A stretch of DNA of 64,000 nucleotides. Source: Limanda limanda (taxonomy: Eukaryota; Chordata; Actinopteri; Pleuronectiformes; Pleuronectidae). Below, one piece after another: positions 1 to 12,789 of this stretch. How positions within the stretch are numbered: position 1 is the stretch's first letter; every line of letters starts with the position of its first letter. Both the position numbers and the translations under genes were made by a program. The notes under the pieces are model-generated. The model was not told where the DNA came from. It searched no databases and worked only from the letters and a program-made list of their open reading frames with translations. The stretch is from contig NC_083646.1 in NCBI RefSeq assembly GCF_963576545.1, positions 15,479,238 through 15,543,237 on the forward strand, read 5' to 3'.

Positions 1-34
1 ATCAGTTCTCTAATGTTAATCTCGCAATGTTACA

Positions 35-190
35 CAAAGTGAAAAATAATTCCTGGATCTGCCCCCTGATCTCGACCTGTACCAAAATTTTATGAGATCT
101 TCCCTGACCAGTACCACACCCTGTCAGCAAGTTTTCATGGAAATCTGTTGAGTTACTTTTCTGTAATCTTGCTAACAAACAGAGACGAAC
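35..190 (+). repeat. Dispersed teleost repeat fragment
   Basis: The run from about 35 to 190 (a 'cctggatctg...' start, then 'aaaattttatgagatc', 'gaaatctgttgagttac', ending 'taatcttgctaacaaac') resembles the 3' part of an abundant interspersed repeat seen in many fish genomes. The assignment is from memory of the family's look, not from a search, and no family name is claimed. Confidence 0.35.
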
Positions 191-863
191 CAGGGATCTT
201 CATGTCAGTCAAACACTGCATCACATACTGTGAGGGATTTCTCCGTTGTACGTTCGCTGATGAGGGAAATCCACGCTGATGTTTTTTCTAGCGTCACATG
301 ACCAGTGTAAAGGACGGGTGGGGTTGATATGCTCCCTGAGAGGAACAGAAGGCCGCACATCACCAACCCTCCAAGACCACAAGTACGTAACATGGCACTT
401 TACTTCACAATGTGGTACAAGGTATGTGAACCTCTTAGCACTGCTGGTTTTCTGACTGGCTATAGTGAGTTAGTTATTGGTGGACTGCAGTGTCTCATCA
501 GTCCTCCATAAAACCAGGATTGAGATCCTCCGCCCTGGAGAAATACTACAGTGCTCTTTATTGGACAAGGACAGGGGTTTGTCACCACTAATCACCATGG
601 CAGCACGTTTCAATAAATCCTGAATTCATCTTACACATGTGGGCTGGATCTGGACCAGTTAAGGAAGTCACAGCTTCATTCCAGCAGTGGAAACAGTCTT
701 TGCGTTCGTTGTGGCCTCGTCCGTAGCTGGCTCATACTGTATTTAGCCGCTAAGTTGCAAATAGGCCAATCGTGGCTGATACACAGAATGTTGCCTCTGT
801 GGCAAGCAGTGACATCTTGCCTGTATGAGGGTAACGGATACAGTGTCCTGTTTTGTGAGCTCA

Positions 864-1345
864 TTTGCATGCATGTAGTAGAGCTACAGTTAAAGTCCAT
901 GTGTGGGTCCTTTGTAACCACATCACAGCAGTCAGTCTAAAGAAAATCACCTTTTATTTGACAGGGCATGGGTCGCATTACTCAAAACTGCTTCATATCA
1001 ATGTCAACAACTTTATATTTCAGAAGGGCATTTGGCTGAACCGCTGACTGTTTCTTAACTTAAACAATTTGAAATCAGAATCAATCACAATCAATTTGGT
1101 TTATGTTTGCATGCAGGTAGTAGAGCTACAGTTATAGTCCATGTGTGGGTCCTGTGTGACCACATCACAGCAGTCAGTCTAAAAAAAGGCACCTGTCATT
1201 TTACACAAAATATGGGTCGCATCACTCAAAACCGCTTCATATTAATGTCAACAACTTTATATTCCAGAAGGAAATTGGGCTGAGCCACTGACTGCTCTTT
1301 AACTGAAACATTTTGAAATCAGAATCAATTTGGTTTATTTTTGCA
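864..1345. repeat. Tandem duplication, period about 242 bp
   Basis: Two adjacent copies start near 864 and 1106. Shared blocks in the same order are 'gtagtagagctacagtta', 'agtccatgtgtgggtcct', 'ccacatcacagcagtcagtc', 'atgtcaacaactttatatt' and 'gaaatcagaatcaa'. The copies differ by scattered substitutions and small indels. It lies in the presumed channel intron. Confidence 0.85.
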
Positions 1346-3358
1346 ATCGACAGTCAGGTTTAAAAAATGATTAGCCCACAATTATTCATCCGCATTGTCA
1401 GGTGGTTCGATTTAATTTCAAAACAACGCAACAAATAATGTAAAATCATAGCAGGAAAAAACAGCCATGAAGTATTTTATTTTGAAACTAAAGGATCTTA
1501 CACCAACCTTTGGGACAACTATGTCGCTTCATCTGTCAAACCTAACCTGCACTTTTAAAGTCACATGTGTGGGAAGGAAAACAAAATGAGTTTGTCCACA
1601 TGATCCACTTCACTTCCTGTATAAATACAAAGGACTATTCTGTTCAAATCATGGACACCATGCTCGGCACATGCTCGGCACACTGTTTCGGACCGTGAAG
1701 CCATTCCAGGAAAGTTGTCAAAGAGTTGCAGGAAAGAGGACATGAGGTTGCATGCAGGTCAAAGTGCACTCTCCTGGATCTTGCCCAGCCAAACTCAAGA
1801 CACAGAGACTTCCAGACTGGCCATGCAAACACTCTCATTATACACTAAATGATGTGGAAAGATAGCCTGAAGTACCGTGAGCAATCTCGCTGCAGGGGAA
1901 GAGGTGAAATGTGGAAAAACGTTCCAGAAATAGCCCTGTTTTCGTGCATAACCATGAAAAGGTAAGCTGAAAATATAACTTTGCAGACTGGCGTTATAGT
2001 TCTGATAAAAAAATCCCGCACACTTAAAAGTGCTTCAAAAAATAAACAGCAGTAATAGCGTTTTGCACCTCAACTGCAAGGATGCTGTATTTTTGTTTGC
2101 TGTATTTCTGTGTGACCAAAGCTCCTGTCTCTTTGGGGAGATGTCACTGCTCACACCCACAACTTGAACATCACATGTTGTTTCCAGATGAATATTGACA
2201 ACAGTAACATAACTGATGGTTAAATCAGGAGAGCAGCCTCTCCAAAATAATATGCTTTAACTGCGGCACGCACAGCACTTTTCCAGTGCATCAGCATTTC
2301 CATGGTATCGAAGCTCATGGCTGTTGTTAGGGAATGGACAGACAACACCTGTTCTTGGTTCGCATTTGTAAACTGGAATGGTAATGTCATCCTCGTGCCA
2401 GCACTGGTAATTTCCCGATCGTGTCTCTCCTGCTCCAACTCTCTCAACGCATCAGGCGTGTGTAGTTTTGAGGGCCAGGCCACATTTCCATAGGTTCCAT
2501 GAGATTGCGAGCTAGAAATGTGGGGGGTTCTCTGACAGTGTAATCAATCACTGACTCTCACAGCATGGAAGTGGTCTGATGTTTTTTTGCGGCATGATGC
2601 ATGAGAACTTTTTTCCACATGTGGAACTGGCGTGTGCTGTAGGAAGTGCAGAGGGAGTTAATAATTTGTTGATTGGGTGGCCTGGCATTGTTATCCACTG
2701 AGATCTGCATGTTAATGTCATGAGGCTGTGCTACCAAATAGTGGGTCTGGAAACGGGACTAACTAATCAGGAGGTCAGGGGGGTTCAAAGCCCAGGTGCA
2801 GGTTCTGGTGTGGAGCTGCCTGTGCTGTCTGCTAATCAGGAGAGCTGTTATGACAACCAATCCGGCCAAGTTGTGTGTTATTTCTGCAACAATTACTGGC
2901 AAATTAATTACTAAATATATCACAAGTACAGAGACAATGTGATTTAATATCAATCTGTTGATTTCTATGTGATTAGTTATGTCATAGTCTGAGTGAAAAA
3001 CTCTATTTTGAGCTCCGAACTCCCACAAGCAGCAGAGCAGTTGTAAACAGACTCTCCATCAACAAAGCTGCGTCAAAACAAGAGGATTTTGTAGATGATT
3101 TCATAATTATATGATGAGGTAATAAAGGGAACACAGAGCAAAGTGAATGTAATGCTGATATAAGATTATCACAGATGTGCTGCATGTGTGAATGCTCCAA
3201 CTTTGCAGATGTAAACCCTTTGCAACATGTGTCATCAACTCATTAAAGCTCAACATTTTAGTTTGACTTGTAAACTTGATCAAACAGCTTTTAGATCATC
3301 ATCATTCTGATAAGCCTGGTTTCATCGCCAGCATGAGCGTGTGTCCCTGTTGTCTTAC

Positions 3359-3739
3359 CGGTTTATAAACGTAGGGACATATCTCCGCGTGGATGATCAT
3401 GAGCAGGATCCCGAGCATCGCGGTGCCCAGCGCCAGCGCGCACAGCCGCTTCTTGTCCTCCAGTAACACCTTCCTGTCCCGCAGTCTGCACAGGTCGTCC
3501 CCCTCCATGGGGGGCTTCTTCCCGGACAGCGGCACGGACACCTCCGCCGAGTCCCCGCCGACGTTCCGACTCATCAAGCCATCGCAGTTCACACAGTCCA
3601 CCACCTTGGAGTCGCCCACCAGGCTGCGGGTCGTCATCTCCATCTCCAGAGCGCACACGGTCCCCCTGTCCCCGCCGGGCCCCTCCGCTGCTCCGGGCTC
3701 TGTCTGCGCTTTGCTTCGCTCCCAGGTTGGAGAAGGCAT
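3359..3739 (-). CDS. kcnn4: KCNN4-like calcium-activated K+ channel, first coding exon (partial gene)
   Basis: This is the N-terminal exon of a small/intermediate-conductance Ca2+-activated potassium channel, a plasma-membrane tetramer gated through bound calmodulin. The ATG is at 3739 and 127 codons run to a phase-0 donor (AAACCG then gtaaga). The first ~80 residues are a Gly/Glu/Ser-rich cytoplasmic tail with no clear motif. Residues around 87-115 hold the family hallmark RDRKVLLEDKKRLCALALG followed by transmembrane segment S1 (GTAMLGILLMIIHAE). The 'HAE' after S1 matches human KCNN4 (LMVLHAEM) better than KCNN1-3 (VIETEL), hence the paralogue call. The split just after S1 fits the SK family exon 1/2 junction. 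Human KCNN4 has a far shorter N-terminus, so this tail is either lineage-specific or a sign of another paralogue. S2-S6, the pore and the calmodulin-binding region lie outside the window. Confidence 0.72.
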
Positions 3740-3950
3740 AGCCCGACGGGCGCGCTGTGTACCAGGCTCTTCTCTCTGTCGTTGCTCATGGAAGTGTCCG
3801 GTTCACCTTCAACACTTCGCCTCTAACACACCAGCACCTTGAGCACTCCTACCAGCCTGCGCGCCGTCTTTACGCACACTGACACTGCAGCGGACTGTGC
3901 GCCCTTGTTGCCATGGGTTGTAATTTTAGGAGTGTGCGTCAGTCTGCCGC
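3400..3950 (-). promoter_or_regulatory. CpG-rich promoter region of the channel gene
   Basis: The channel's first exon and the ~200 bp before it are clearly richer in G+C and CpG than the surrounding sequence (for example 'gcccgacgggcgcgc' at about 3739-3753). No TATA box is obvious on the minus strand. An X-box-like GTTGCCATGG lies at 3907-3916. Start-site position is not visible. Confidence 0.45.
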
Positions 3951-3973
3951 AAATCTTCGTGTGTGTATGTGTT

Positions 3974-5055
<1,082 letters not shown>

Positions 5056-5071
5056 CACAGATAGAAGTTGA

Positions 5072-5077
5072 TTTATT
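5072..5077 (-). terminator. Candidate poly(A) signal of the BTG3-like gene
   Basis: AATAAA on the minus strand (tttatt on plus), about 950 nt beyond the BTG3-like stop codon. No earlier AATAAA was seen between 6023 and here, so the 3' UTR probably spans 6023 to about 5055. Confidence 0.45.
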
Positions 5078-5458
5078 CCACTTCAGTATAAAAAAGTAAA
5101 TGGCTGATGCACAATTTAAAAGCAAAACAACCCTTTAAGCAAGCAGGTGAGCGTCAAAGTTGCATGCAGCATACACATACAATAATTAAAATAATCTCAG
5201 TACATAGGAAACAGTGAGCGTAAATGGAGAGGATAAGGATATTTAGCGGTAGCAGATTTCATAGAGATAGTTATTTACAATAAAATCTTTTAAAAAAAAG
5301 CTTGAGGCAAACACATAACGAACAAAAATGCATTTTTGATTGAAAGCAGGAAGTTGGAGCCATTTAAAACCAATGTTTTGTTAAGTTAGATTTGGAGTAT
5401 CCATCATAGCTGCTGTTAATATAAACTATACCATTTCATGTATAAGCCTTGAGTTGAG

Positions 5459-5471
5459 TGCCATCTACTGG
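5459..5471 (-). promoter_or_regulatory. CTCF-core match (reverse)
   Basis: On the minus strand CCAGTAGATGGCA, an exact fit to CCASYAGRKGGCR, inside the presumed 3' UTR of the BTG3-like gene. Confidence 0.35.
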
Positions 5472-6023
5472 TGGCCAAATAAATTACAAGTGATATTAGA
5501 AAGTGTGCATCAGTCTATCTCCGTATGCAAGTACTGTATTATTTACAAGCAGTTAGAAAGAATTCTTCATATATAGATATTTCTTATCGAGCTACAATAG
5601 ATCAAAACCCTGAATCACATTTTACATTGATTGACTGTGAAGTACACACAGTGGAGCACACATGGAGAGAGAAGTGACAGACTGTGATAACAGCTGGAAG
5701 ACAATCATTTGGCATCGAGTATATTGCTGAGAGTCCCTGAGTTAGTCTAAGCACCCAGTGACTGAAGTCATTCTTAATGTGTACAGTATGTAAAAAAAAT
5801 TGCTTTGAAGAGCTGACAGATTCATAAAGAAAAATAAAGTTTTCATTCAAGTGGCATCTCTGTGCTGAGAACAAGCAATCAATCACCAGCATTAAAAAAG
5901 ACAGAAACAACTACACAGTGGAAAATGTTCTTTTTGGCCCAAGTTCAGACCTGATAGGACGCGGCTCAGTCGAAGGAGCTTATAACTCTCCATCCGCCTT
6001 CAGCCCTCGGCTGCTGGTTGGTT

Positions 6024-7961
6024 CTAACCCATCACAGCTCCCCACGGCTGCAGAGTGGCCTGAGGCAGAATGAACTGCGGCGGCGGCTGCGGCAAGATGT
6101 AGTAGCCAAATACCTGCTGTGGAGGAGGAGGCGGAGCAGGAGGCATACACACCGTGGTGAGGAACATCGGAGTCGCCTTCTTGTACTGAGGCCACACGGG
6201 TGCAGGGTGGTAGAAGTACTGGAGGCTTGCAGGAAGCTGAACAGAGAGGAGGGTTGGAGGGAGTATGAGAGATTAGCAGGGATGGTGGAGACTTTACCGT
6301 ACGGGTGTTGTAAGTTCCTTTCTAGAACATACAGAACTGAAACTTGATCACATGGGCATAACTTGAGAGCAGCAGCAGATCGTGTTCAAAGGAAGCAGCT
6401 TATGGTTTGTGTACGAAATAGATATGAAGTCTGTACTTTTAAAGAATTTGTGGGTGTGGATGAAAACATGTTTCCAAAAACAACACACAGCTGTTCTGTG
6501 ACTGCAGCCAAGAATCTTCAGTTTGTCAACACATACCTGTACACGTTGTTCTCTCCTATTATAAAAGTAGGTATGTTTTGAAGCCTCAGCTTGTTTGTTG
6601 AAATACATTACACTTTGTATTCCACAGATATATTTGCACATGTCTATATTGTATTGTATATTTTTATGGCGTATAATATTTATTTTTCCAGCTTATTCAT
6701 TTCAAATATTGTTTCTCTTCTTATTTTATTATAACCATGTTTCACTTCTCTGTCCAGCGTGCAGCACTAGCCAATTTGTGCCTACTGAAGACTGGTTCAA
6801 ATATTTAGTTTTTTATATTTAAAAATAGGGTTCCATAATTTCCTAAACTGTTGTATTTGGCATATTACTGAAACAAGAGCAATTGCTGCATTTATTTTCT
6901 ATTAATTTTGTATCTATCTTCAATTGCGGATGAATCAGCTTCGTCCTTTAAATCGGAGACACTGGGTCCTTACCATATTTCTGACGTATTTGACTTTATT
7001 TGGTCCTTCTCCACGTCGTTTCCGAATCCTGGGCACCATGGCCACCGTGTAGGCATCACATTTAGGCGCCTCCTTCTTAACATCCTCCTTCTTGACGACC
7101 TCCTTCTTTCCCCCTTCTTTCTCTCGCTCGCCCTGCGTCTCGCCCTCCTTTGCCTCTTCCTCCGTGTCACTCGACGCAGTGGAGCCACAGTCTGATGAGG
7201 TAGCTGAGTGGTAATCTGACGTTTCCAGGTTTATTGAATCCACGGACGACTCATCCTGTTCTCCCTTCACGCCTCCTTCCTCTGCCTCCTCTTTTTCTTT
7301 GAAACTGGCAATCGTGAAGGGCCTGCTGTTCTCTCCAGATCTATAAAGAGGGAGTGGATTATTTCAAGTCGTTTTTTGTATCTAACCGTCACCCGTATTC
7401 CCACTCTTTACTCCCCACTTGGATCTATTCATCATTTCACAGAATGAATCATGACAGCGCATTTCTTGGCGAGACTGGGAAATGCCTCGTTGTCATTGAA
7501 GCCTGTCAGTATGTCTCACCCGCTGACTCACCTTGCACACACTTCTAGTGGGTCGATCCAGACTGTGACCTCAGGCAGCACGCACAGCTCACTGGGTGTG
7601 AGCTCACTCTCCTCACACGCCTGCAGAACCACTTCATCACACAGTACTCCATTATTTATCCGAATGCATCTGTGGAGGATAAAATGGTTAAAAATTCAGT
7701 ATTTCCATATGTGGATCTCTCCCTCTGTGGTGCGTGGATCTCAGCTGATAAACTGAGAATAGGATTTTGTTGAGTTTGGTGCAGGTACCTGTAAGCCTGG
7801 CCTTTGCTGGGGGAGTCAGGGTACCAGTGATTTTCGTATTTGTCACATAAAAGCTTCTGCAGCTTCTCAGCAAACAACTCTGCTTTGGCCTCGTCGAGCT
7901 TGCCACGCTCCACCACCAGGCGTTTGAGGAAGTTCACTCCGGCCTTCACCTCTCTTTTCAT
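6024..7961 (-). CDS. BTG/Tob (APRO) family protein, BTG3-like
   Basis: Anti-proliferative BTG/Tob protein; family members recruit the CCR4-NOT deadenylase through the N-terminal BTG domain to promote mRNA decay. Coding exons: 7961-7789, 7669-7532, 7340-6974, 6236-6024; all junctions keep frame, giving 296 aa. The first coding exon begins 5 nt before the ATG (acceptor tttctgcag), so an upstream non-coding exon is needed. Box A is [16 protein letters not shown] (about 42-57) running into RCIRIN; Box B is [15 protein letters not shown] (about 89-103). Residues 120-215 are an acidic, then Lys/Glu-rich linker containing [11 protein letters not shown], which recalls BTG3's SDYHSGSSSSDEE. The last exon is Pro/Gln/aromatic-rich (VWPQYKK..., QQVFGYY...). 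It is longer than human BTG3 (252 aa) and has CARSGE where BTG3/4 have CCRYGE, so it may be a diverged fish paralogue; BTG4 is less likely because of the C-terminus. Confidence 0.9.
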
Positions 7962-7966
7962 GATGT

Positions 7967-10900
7967 CTGCAGAAACTGAAGATGAGAAAAAAAAAGAATG
8001 AGTTAAGCTGCCCAAAAAAAACCTCTTTGTGTTTCTCTCTATGACCAAGAGTGTGTTGCTCTGTCATCACTTGCCACAATCACTATGTTTGTTTCAAACC
8101 AAAGCACAGAGAAGGAGGGAGATCAGAGTTTTTTTGGTAACAGACTGTGACTACCCTTCGACGAGATGTGGGGGGGGAGCGGGAACATCAGCTGCAGCGA
8201 TAACGGCACTTCCCTGTGCAGCTGCCCCTCATCCTGCTATGTCTTTTAAAAAACACCTCCAGTTGAACTCAGAGTCCGTAAAGGCTGAAATTTGTATACA
8301 GGCAAACAAGATGCAAACTACCAGTGTGCATTTCGACATGCACAAATTTTGACATATCCAAATGAACTCATAGTGCTGTTTATCTACTGATAGCGTGTCT
8401 GTTTGGGTTGGTTGCCAATGTCAGCCTGACCAGGAGGGAAGAGCAAGTTCAACAGAGGCCAAGGAAATTCAAACTTGCTGATGTCCCTGACGACTTAATC
8501 ATGCCTTGAACATCGAGGTGCAAACACTCATTTGTTATTGTGGCTTGTAACAGGCCGCCATTTAATTTGAAGTGTGCAATGTGTTGTGAGAGACAATTAC
8601 TATTGTGCCCTGGGGCACGCAGCCACAGCCTTCACCTTAAAAGTAGCATGACAAGTTCGAGTAGAAGTGACATAAAATCCTTACATAAGTGTTTTGAAAT
8701 GACACAAACTAAGCATCAGCGGCGCCTTATGTCTAGAGTTTCGAGCAGCAGCTGAGATATTCCACTCAGTTATTTGCCTGTGGGGTAAACAGCGTCAAAT
8801 AGCATGTATTCTTCACATTGTTTTTGCCTACTCTGTGATGCAATAAGTTTTGCTTTTCATCACCCGGCAGCAAAAAATGTCCATTCCACCAGCACCTGTC
8901 AGCAGTAAGTGTCTTAAATCTTACAACACACAGAATTTCACATAGTCTAACCAACCTACATGTTGTTTATATAAGTTTGGAATTTCTGCTGCCACATTGA
9001 TGAATGTTAAAGCAGCCTTGTACTCGAATTCCTGCTCATGTTGCCTTCAAGAGGTCACAGAATTTCAAAAGCGATAAGGTGTTTTAGCTGACCCAGCCAT
9101 TTCGTGGATATCTAGAAGCATTTTTGGGCTTGGAGCCTTGGAGCGATAAATGCTGACTACAAAGCCTTTTGGCTCTATTGTTTTTCAATATTCAGAGTTT
9201 ATATTATTCAGAATCAGTGTGAAATAATTTATCCTCGTGTTATGTTTGTCAACATCACCAAGTTTGCCACTAATGATGATTTTTATGACGAATCCTGCAA
9301 TCATCTTGTTCTTTATAAATCTTTTTATTGGCTCTTGGCAGCAATAGAAAACAGTTTTAATCATTTTGAAACCCCAGGTTGTCAAATATCATGTTTCGTC
9401 CATGAAACAGCAAAAAAAGAAGAACAAAAGAGGACAAATCCAACCAGCAAATAATCACAAGTGAGAAGCCGTTACCATTTTTATTTGGATAGTATACTGT
9501 TACCGATTAAATTAATTTCAGACAGATCATCAACACATGGACTCATCCTTTCAGCTCTCAACTAAAAGATAAACTCTTCTTCCGTGGGTTGATAAATGTC
9601 TCAAATCTTGGACTAAATAAACATTTTAAAACCTGTTGGCTTATCAGAAATTTAAATTTTTTCAAGAGATGAAACTTAATGTCTTTTATTGTACCCAAGA
9701 AAGTTGGTGTTTCAAGATCCAAAGCAGGGCTGAACGATGTGACCAAAATTAATATGAGGAATTAAGTCGATATCAATAATCATTACTGCTGTTGTTGTTG
9801 TTTTAACCACTTCTTTATGAAGAGAGAATAACAAACACCTAATAAACAGCAAAACATTAAAAAAATCTGAGGTTTATCTATCGGTTTTGTTTTCAGGAGT
9901 TTTGTAACAAATGTGACAGCATGTGACACATCAGGTACATTGTAAACACTGATTCAGTGCCACATTGAGTCATGTCCTAAGGGATTGCATCAGGTCACAA
10001 TAATGACAAATATTTGTACATAGCAGAGGAAGTAAAAACACAATCACGGCCCTGACGGTGTGTGTTTGCTCTGATTACTGACTGGTGTCACGTCTTTGAT
10101 ATAATCAGACGTCCTGAGAGAAGATGAACAGCTCGGCTACCTCAATAACTGTCTGTTTACTGAGCAGTGACCTACTGCCATTACCACACTCTGTCTGATT
10201 GTACCATTTACATTTGACTTGACCCATATTCAGACTCAGATGTGGCTCAACTGACTACTCTTCAGCTTTACTCCAATATACACACTGAGCACAGGCTGGA
10301 TCACATATATAAAGCTAATAGATAACCTCAATGAATGTTGTGCACATGCAAAATACTTTAACTTCATATGAGTATTTTTTTAAGCCGGAACAGACATGTC
10401 ACATCCTGGTCAGTGGTTTGCAAATGAAACACACAGTGATCCTTTGTCTTGGTTTCGTAAATATTCACCTCAGGTGACAAGGAAACTTGTTTTCCTGGCT
10501 GCGTGAAACAAAGGACACACAACAGTCCCACCTGAGGAGGACACGTGTATGTGTGCGTGTTGTGGACATAGTACATCAAAACAGAGAGAAACAGCATGAA
10601 GATAATTCATTCATCAGGTTTTTGTCAGTGTGTTTCTAGTGTGAAGAAGGAAACTGAAAGGCTATACACTGGAAATAACACAAATGGGTTTAGTGACAGT
10701 GCGGAAACCCCCCAGTGGAGATGTAGAAAATTTGAAGAAACGCACCTACAGGAAACTCATTTTAGCTGAATAAGATGATTTGAAACTAATGTTACTTGTA
10801 CGCTTAACGCACATCTTTAGAAAGAGAGAGTGTGTAAGTACCAATAACAGATACCTGAATGAAACAGTACAGAGAAAAAATAAACACTAAAATGACTGTG

Positions 10901-11178
10901 GGAATGTGAATACAGGTAAATAACTGAATAAAGCCACAACATTACAACAACGCGACAGCAATAGAGTACAAATACACGTACAATAATACAAACGACACAG
11001 GACAAGTTTAAGAAAGAATAAGAACAACACACAGCACACGTTTAAGAAAGAATACAAAACAACACGGTACAAGTTTGAGAAAGAAAGAATAAAAACAACA
11101 CAGTACAAATTTGAGAAAGAAAGAATACAAAACAACACAGTACACGTTTGAGAAAGAATAAATATAACACGTACTCAC
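7967..11178 (-). other. Presumed intron 1 of the BTG3-like gene
   Basis: No coding exon was found. If the first exon ends at about 11179 this is a 3.2-kb intron. A degenerate interspersed element may start near 9724 ('cagggctgaacgatgtgacc', followed by 'cgatatcaataat'), a form common in decayed hAT-type repeats of fish; this part is low confidence. Near 10981-11160 a purine-rich 'gtttgagaaagaa...aacaacacagtac' unit is repeated four to five times in tandem. Confidence 0.45.
10975..11165. repeat. Short tandem repeat, unit about 45-50 bp
   Basis: Four to five imperfect copies of a unit with 'acaagtttgagaaagaa' and 'caacacagtac' run from about 10975 to 11165. Copies vary in length through loss or gain of the AAGAAAG block. 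The array lies immediately inside the donor site of the presumed first BTG exon. Confidence 0.7.
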
Positions 11179-11294
11179 GGATAGAAATGAGGAATATCAG
11201 TTGCGTGGATGTCGAGCAGTCAGTGAACGTGTCCTCTCCTGTGTCTGTCTCTCTCTCTCTCCCTCTTTCTCACTCACTCGCTCTCTCCGTGTGT

Positions 11295-11347
<53 letters not shown>

Positions 11348-11450
11348 GCACTCAACGCTCTCAGCACATGTTGCTTCCTTGTTCTCTCCTCAGCTCAACG
11401 CTCCTGCTGCAACACACGCGTAACTTTACCGTCAGTGTGACTCACTTCCT
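11179..11450 (-). other. Probable non-coding first exon of the BTG3-like gene
   Basis: A good donor on the minus strand (TATCC then gtgagtac) ends the exon at 11179, downstream of a GC-box and CArG-bearing promoter. The exon would carry the reverse complement of the (TG)n tract 11289-11346. The 5' end is not visible and the link to the coding exons rests on position and the need for an upstream exon. Confidence 0.35.
11289..11346. repeat. (TG)n microsatellite
   Basis: About 28 TG units with one GA interruption near 11299. It lies in or next to the presumed 5' UTR exon of the BTG3-like gene. Confidence 0.95.
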
Positions 11451-11474
11451 GTTCTCAGGACGGTGACTGTCCCT

Positions 11475-11510
11475 TACCCCGCCCACCCCGCCGGACCAAA
11501 TATGGCGAAC
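11475..11510 (-). promoter_or_regulatory. BTG3-like promoter: GC box and CArG box
   Basis: CCAAATATGG at 11496-11505 is a perfect CC(A/T)6GG serum response element; a GC-box-like ccccgcccac lies at 11477-11486. Serum response factor control is well known for immediate-early genes; its use here is inference. Confidence 0.45.
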
Positions 11511-11571
11511 AGTGCAGACCAGGTAGCAGATGTATGTGTGTGTGTGCGCGTGGGTGTGTGCGTGTAGGTGC

Positions 11572-12130
11572 GGTTTCACTTATGTGATGACATTGGAAGT
11601 AATCATCGTATGATCTCTACTTCTCATCTTACTTGTAATAGTAATAACACTACTAGTTCTCTGATAAGACTGTATCAAATAACTAGTAGTGTTATTACTA
11701 TAACTATTAAGTATTAACTATACTATACTGCACTGTTCTGTACTATTTTACACTATACTGGACATCACTATACTATGCTGTGCTCAACTATGCTATACTA
11801 TACTATTATTAGTACATTATCACTACTATATATGTAGTATAAGCGTACTTAGAGTTATTGAGTAAAATCACAAAGTTATAACCCACTTGAGTATACTTGA
11901 GTGTGTGTGTGAGGTTTCACTTATGCGAGGACATTTGAAGTAATCCTCGTGTTTGTTCCTTGTGGTCTCTACCTTATTAGTCTTATCAGAAAGCTACTAG
12001 TATTATTACTAGTACTATTAACTATGCTGTACTACACTGTACTATATTATTTTAAGCTATACTGTACTATACTGTACAAAACTATACTGTGCTGTGTTGT
12101 GTTGTGCTTTACTATACTATACTACTTTTC
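11572..12130. repeat. AT-rich duplicated block, period about 341 bp
   Basis: Two diverged copies start at 11572 and 11913. Both begin 'ggtttcacttatg', continue through 'gacatt.gaagtaatc.tcgt', then a segment rich in 'actagta' and 'ttattact', and end in degenerate 'ctatactgtactatactg' runs. Intervening sequence is low complexity and no gene is visible. Confidence 0.7.
11639..11700. repeat. Perfect 20-bp inverted repeat with 22-nt loop
   Basis: Arms 11639-11658 and 11681-11700 are exact reverse complements, rich in ACTAGT and TAATAAC, separated by 22 nt. The structure lies inside the first copy of the 341-bp duplication; the second copy keeps only partial symmetry. Confidence 0.9.
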
Positions 12131-12789
12131 ATAAATTATAACCATAATACTTATATATATATATTTGTAGTACTTTATTATACAGTATTATCAGAAAAAT
12201 GTAGTTGGAGTATGAAATGTACATTACTGTGTCAGTGTTAAAATACTATACAGACATTAATCAATTGCTATTATTACCAATAGATGCAGCATTTTATTGT
12301 TAAATTGGATAAATGTGAGATTAATTTTGAGAAGGCATATGTGTATAACATTGCAATGTTGCAATGATGGATAGTTTGATTTATTTATAACAAATTATAA
12401 CAAATTATAACAAATCATTTTGGATTTATTAATTGCATGTAATATCTTAAATTTCAAAGTTACTGAAGCTATTGTTTAATTGCAGTAATATAAAAACCAT
12501 CTTTCCAGTATATAGAAGCATTAAACAGAAACCTCAGAATTATTTTAAAACTCAATAATCAAATAGTTTTCCTCAGCAGTCAAATATCTATTTATTTGAG
12601 TAATGGTATGAACATCCTGATGTAGAAATTCTCTATTAGCTTTGCTTCCTATGTTATTTTTGAGGGATTGGGAAATATGTACACTTTAAAATTGTAATGA
12701 TTGATTCATCTAAATTGACAGGGTTTTTAAATTCAACAAGCAAACTTCCTCAGGCGTCGCACTTTAGCGGTGTGCGGCAGTTGACCAAT

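Larger units (their letters stand above)
1..3358 (-). other. Intron 1 (part) of the KCNN4-like channel gene
   Basis: No coding exon of the channel could be recognised here on the minus strand, so the stretch is taken as part of intron 1, with the remaining exons to the left of the window. It holds a dispersed repeat piece near the left edge (35-190), a tandem duplication at about 864-1345, and otherwise unremarkable AT-rich sequence. The only open frames are short and do not resemble the pore or calmodulin-binding regions expected of the channel. Confidence 0.55.

Noticed and set aside
205..393. 62-codon minus frame with a signal-peptide-like start (MLRTCGLGGLVMCGLLFLSG)
   Set aside because: No recognisable domain, no channel similarity, short; the hydrophobic run could arise by chance.
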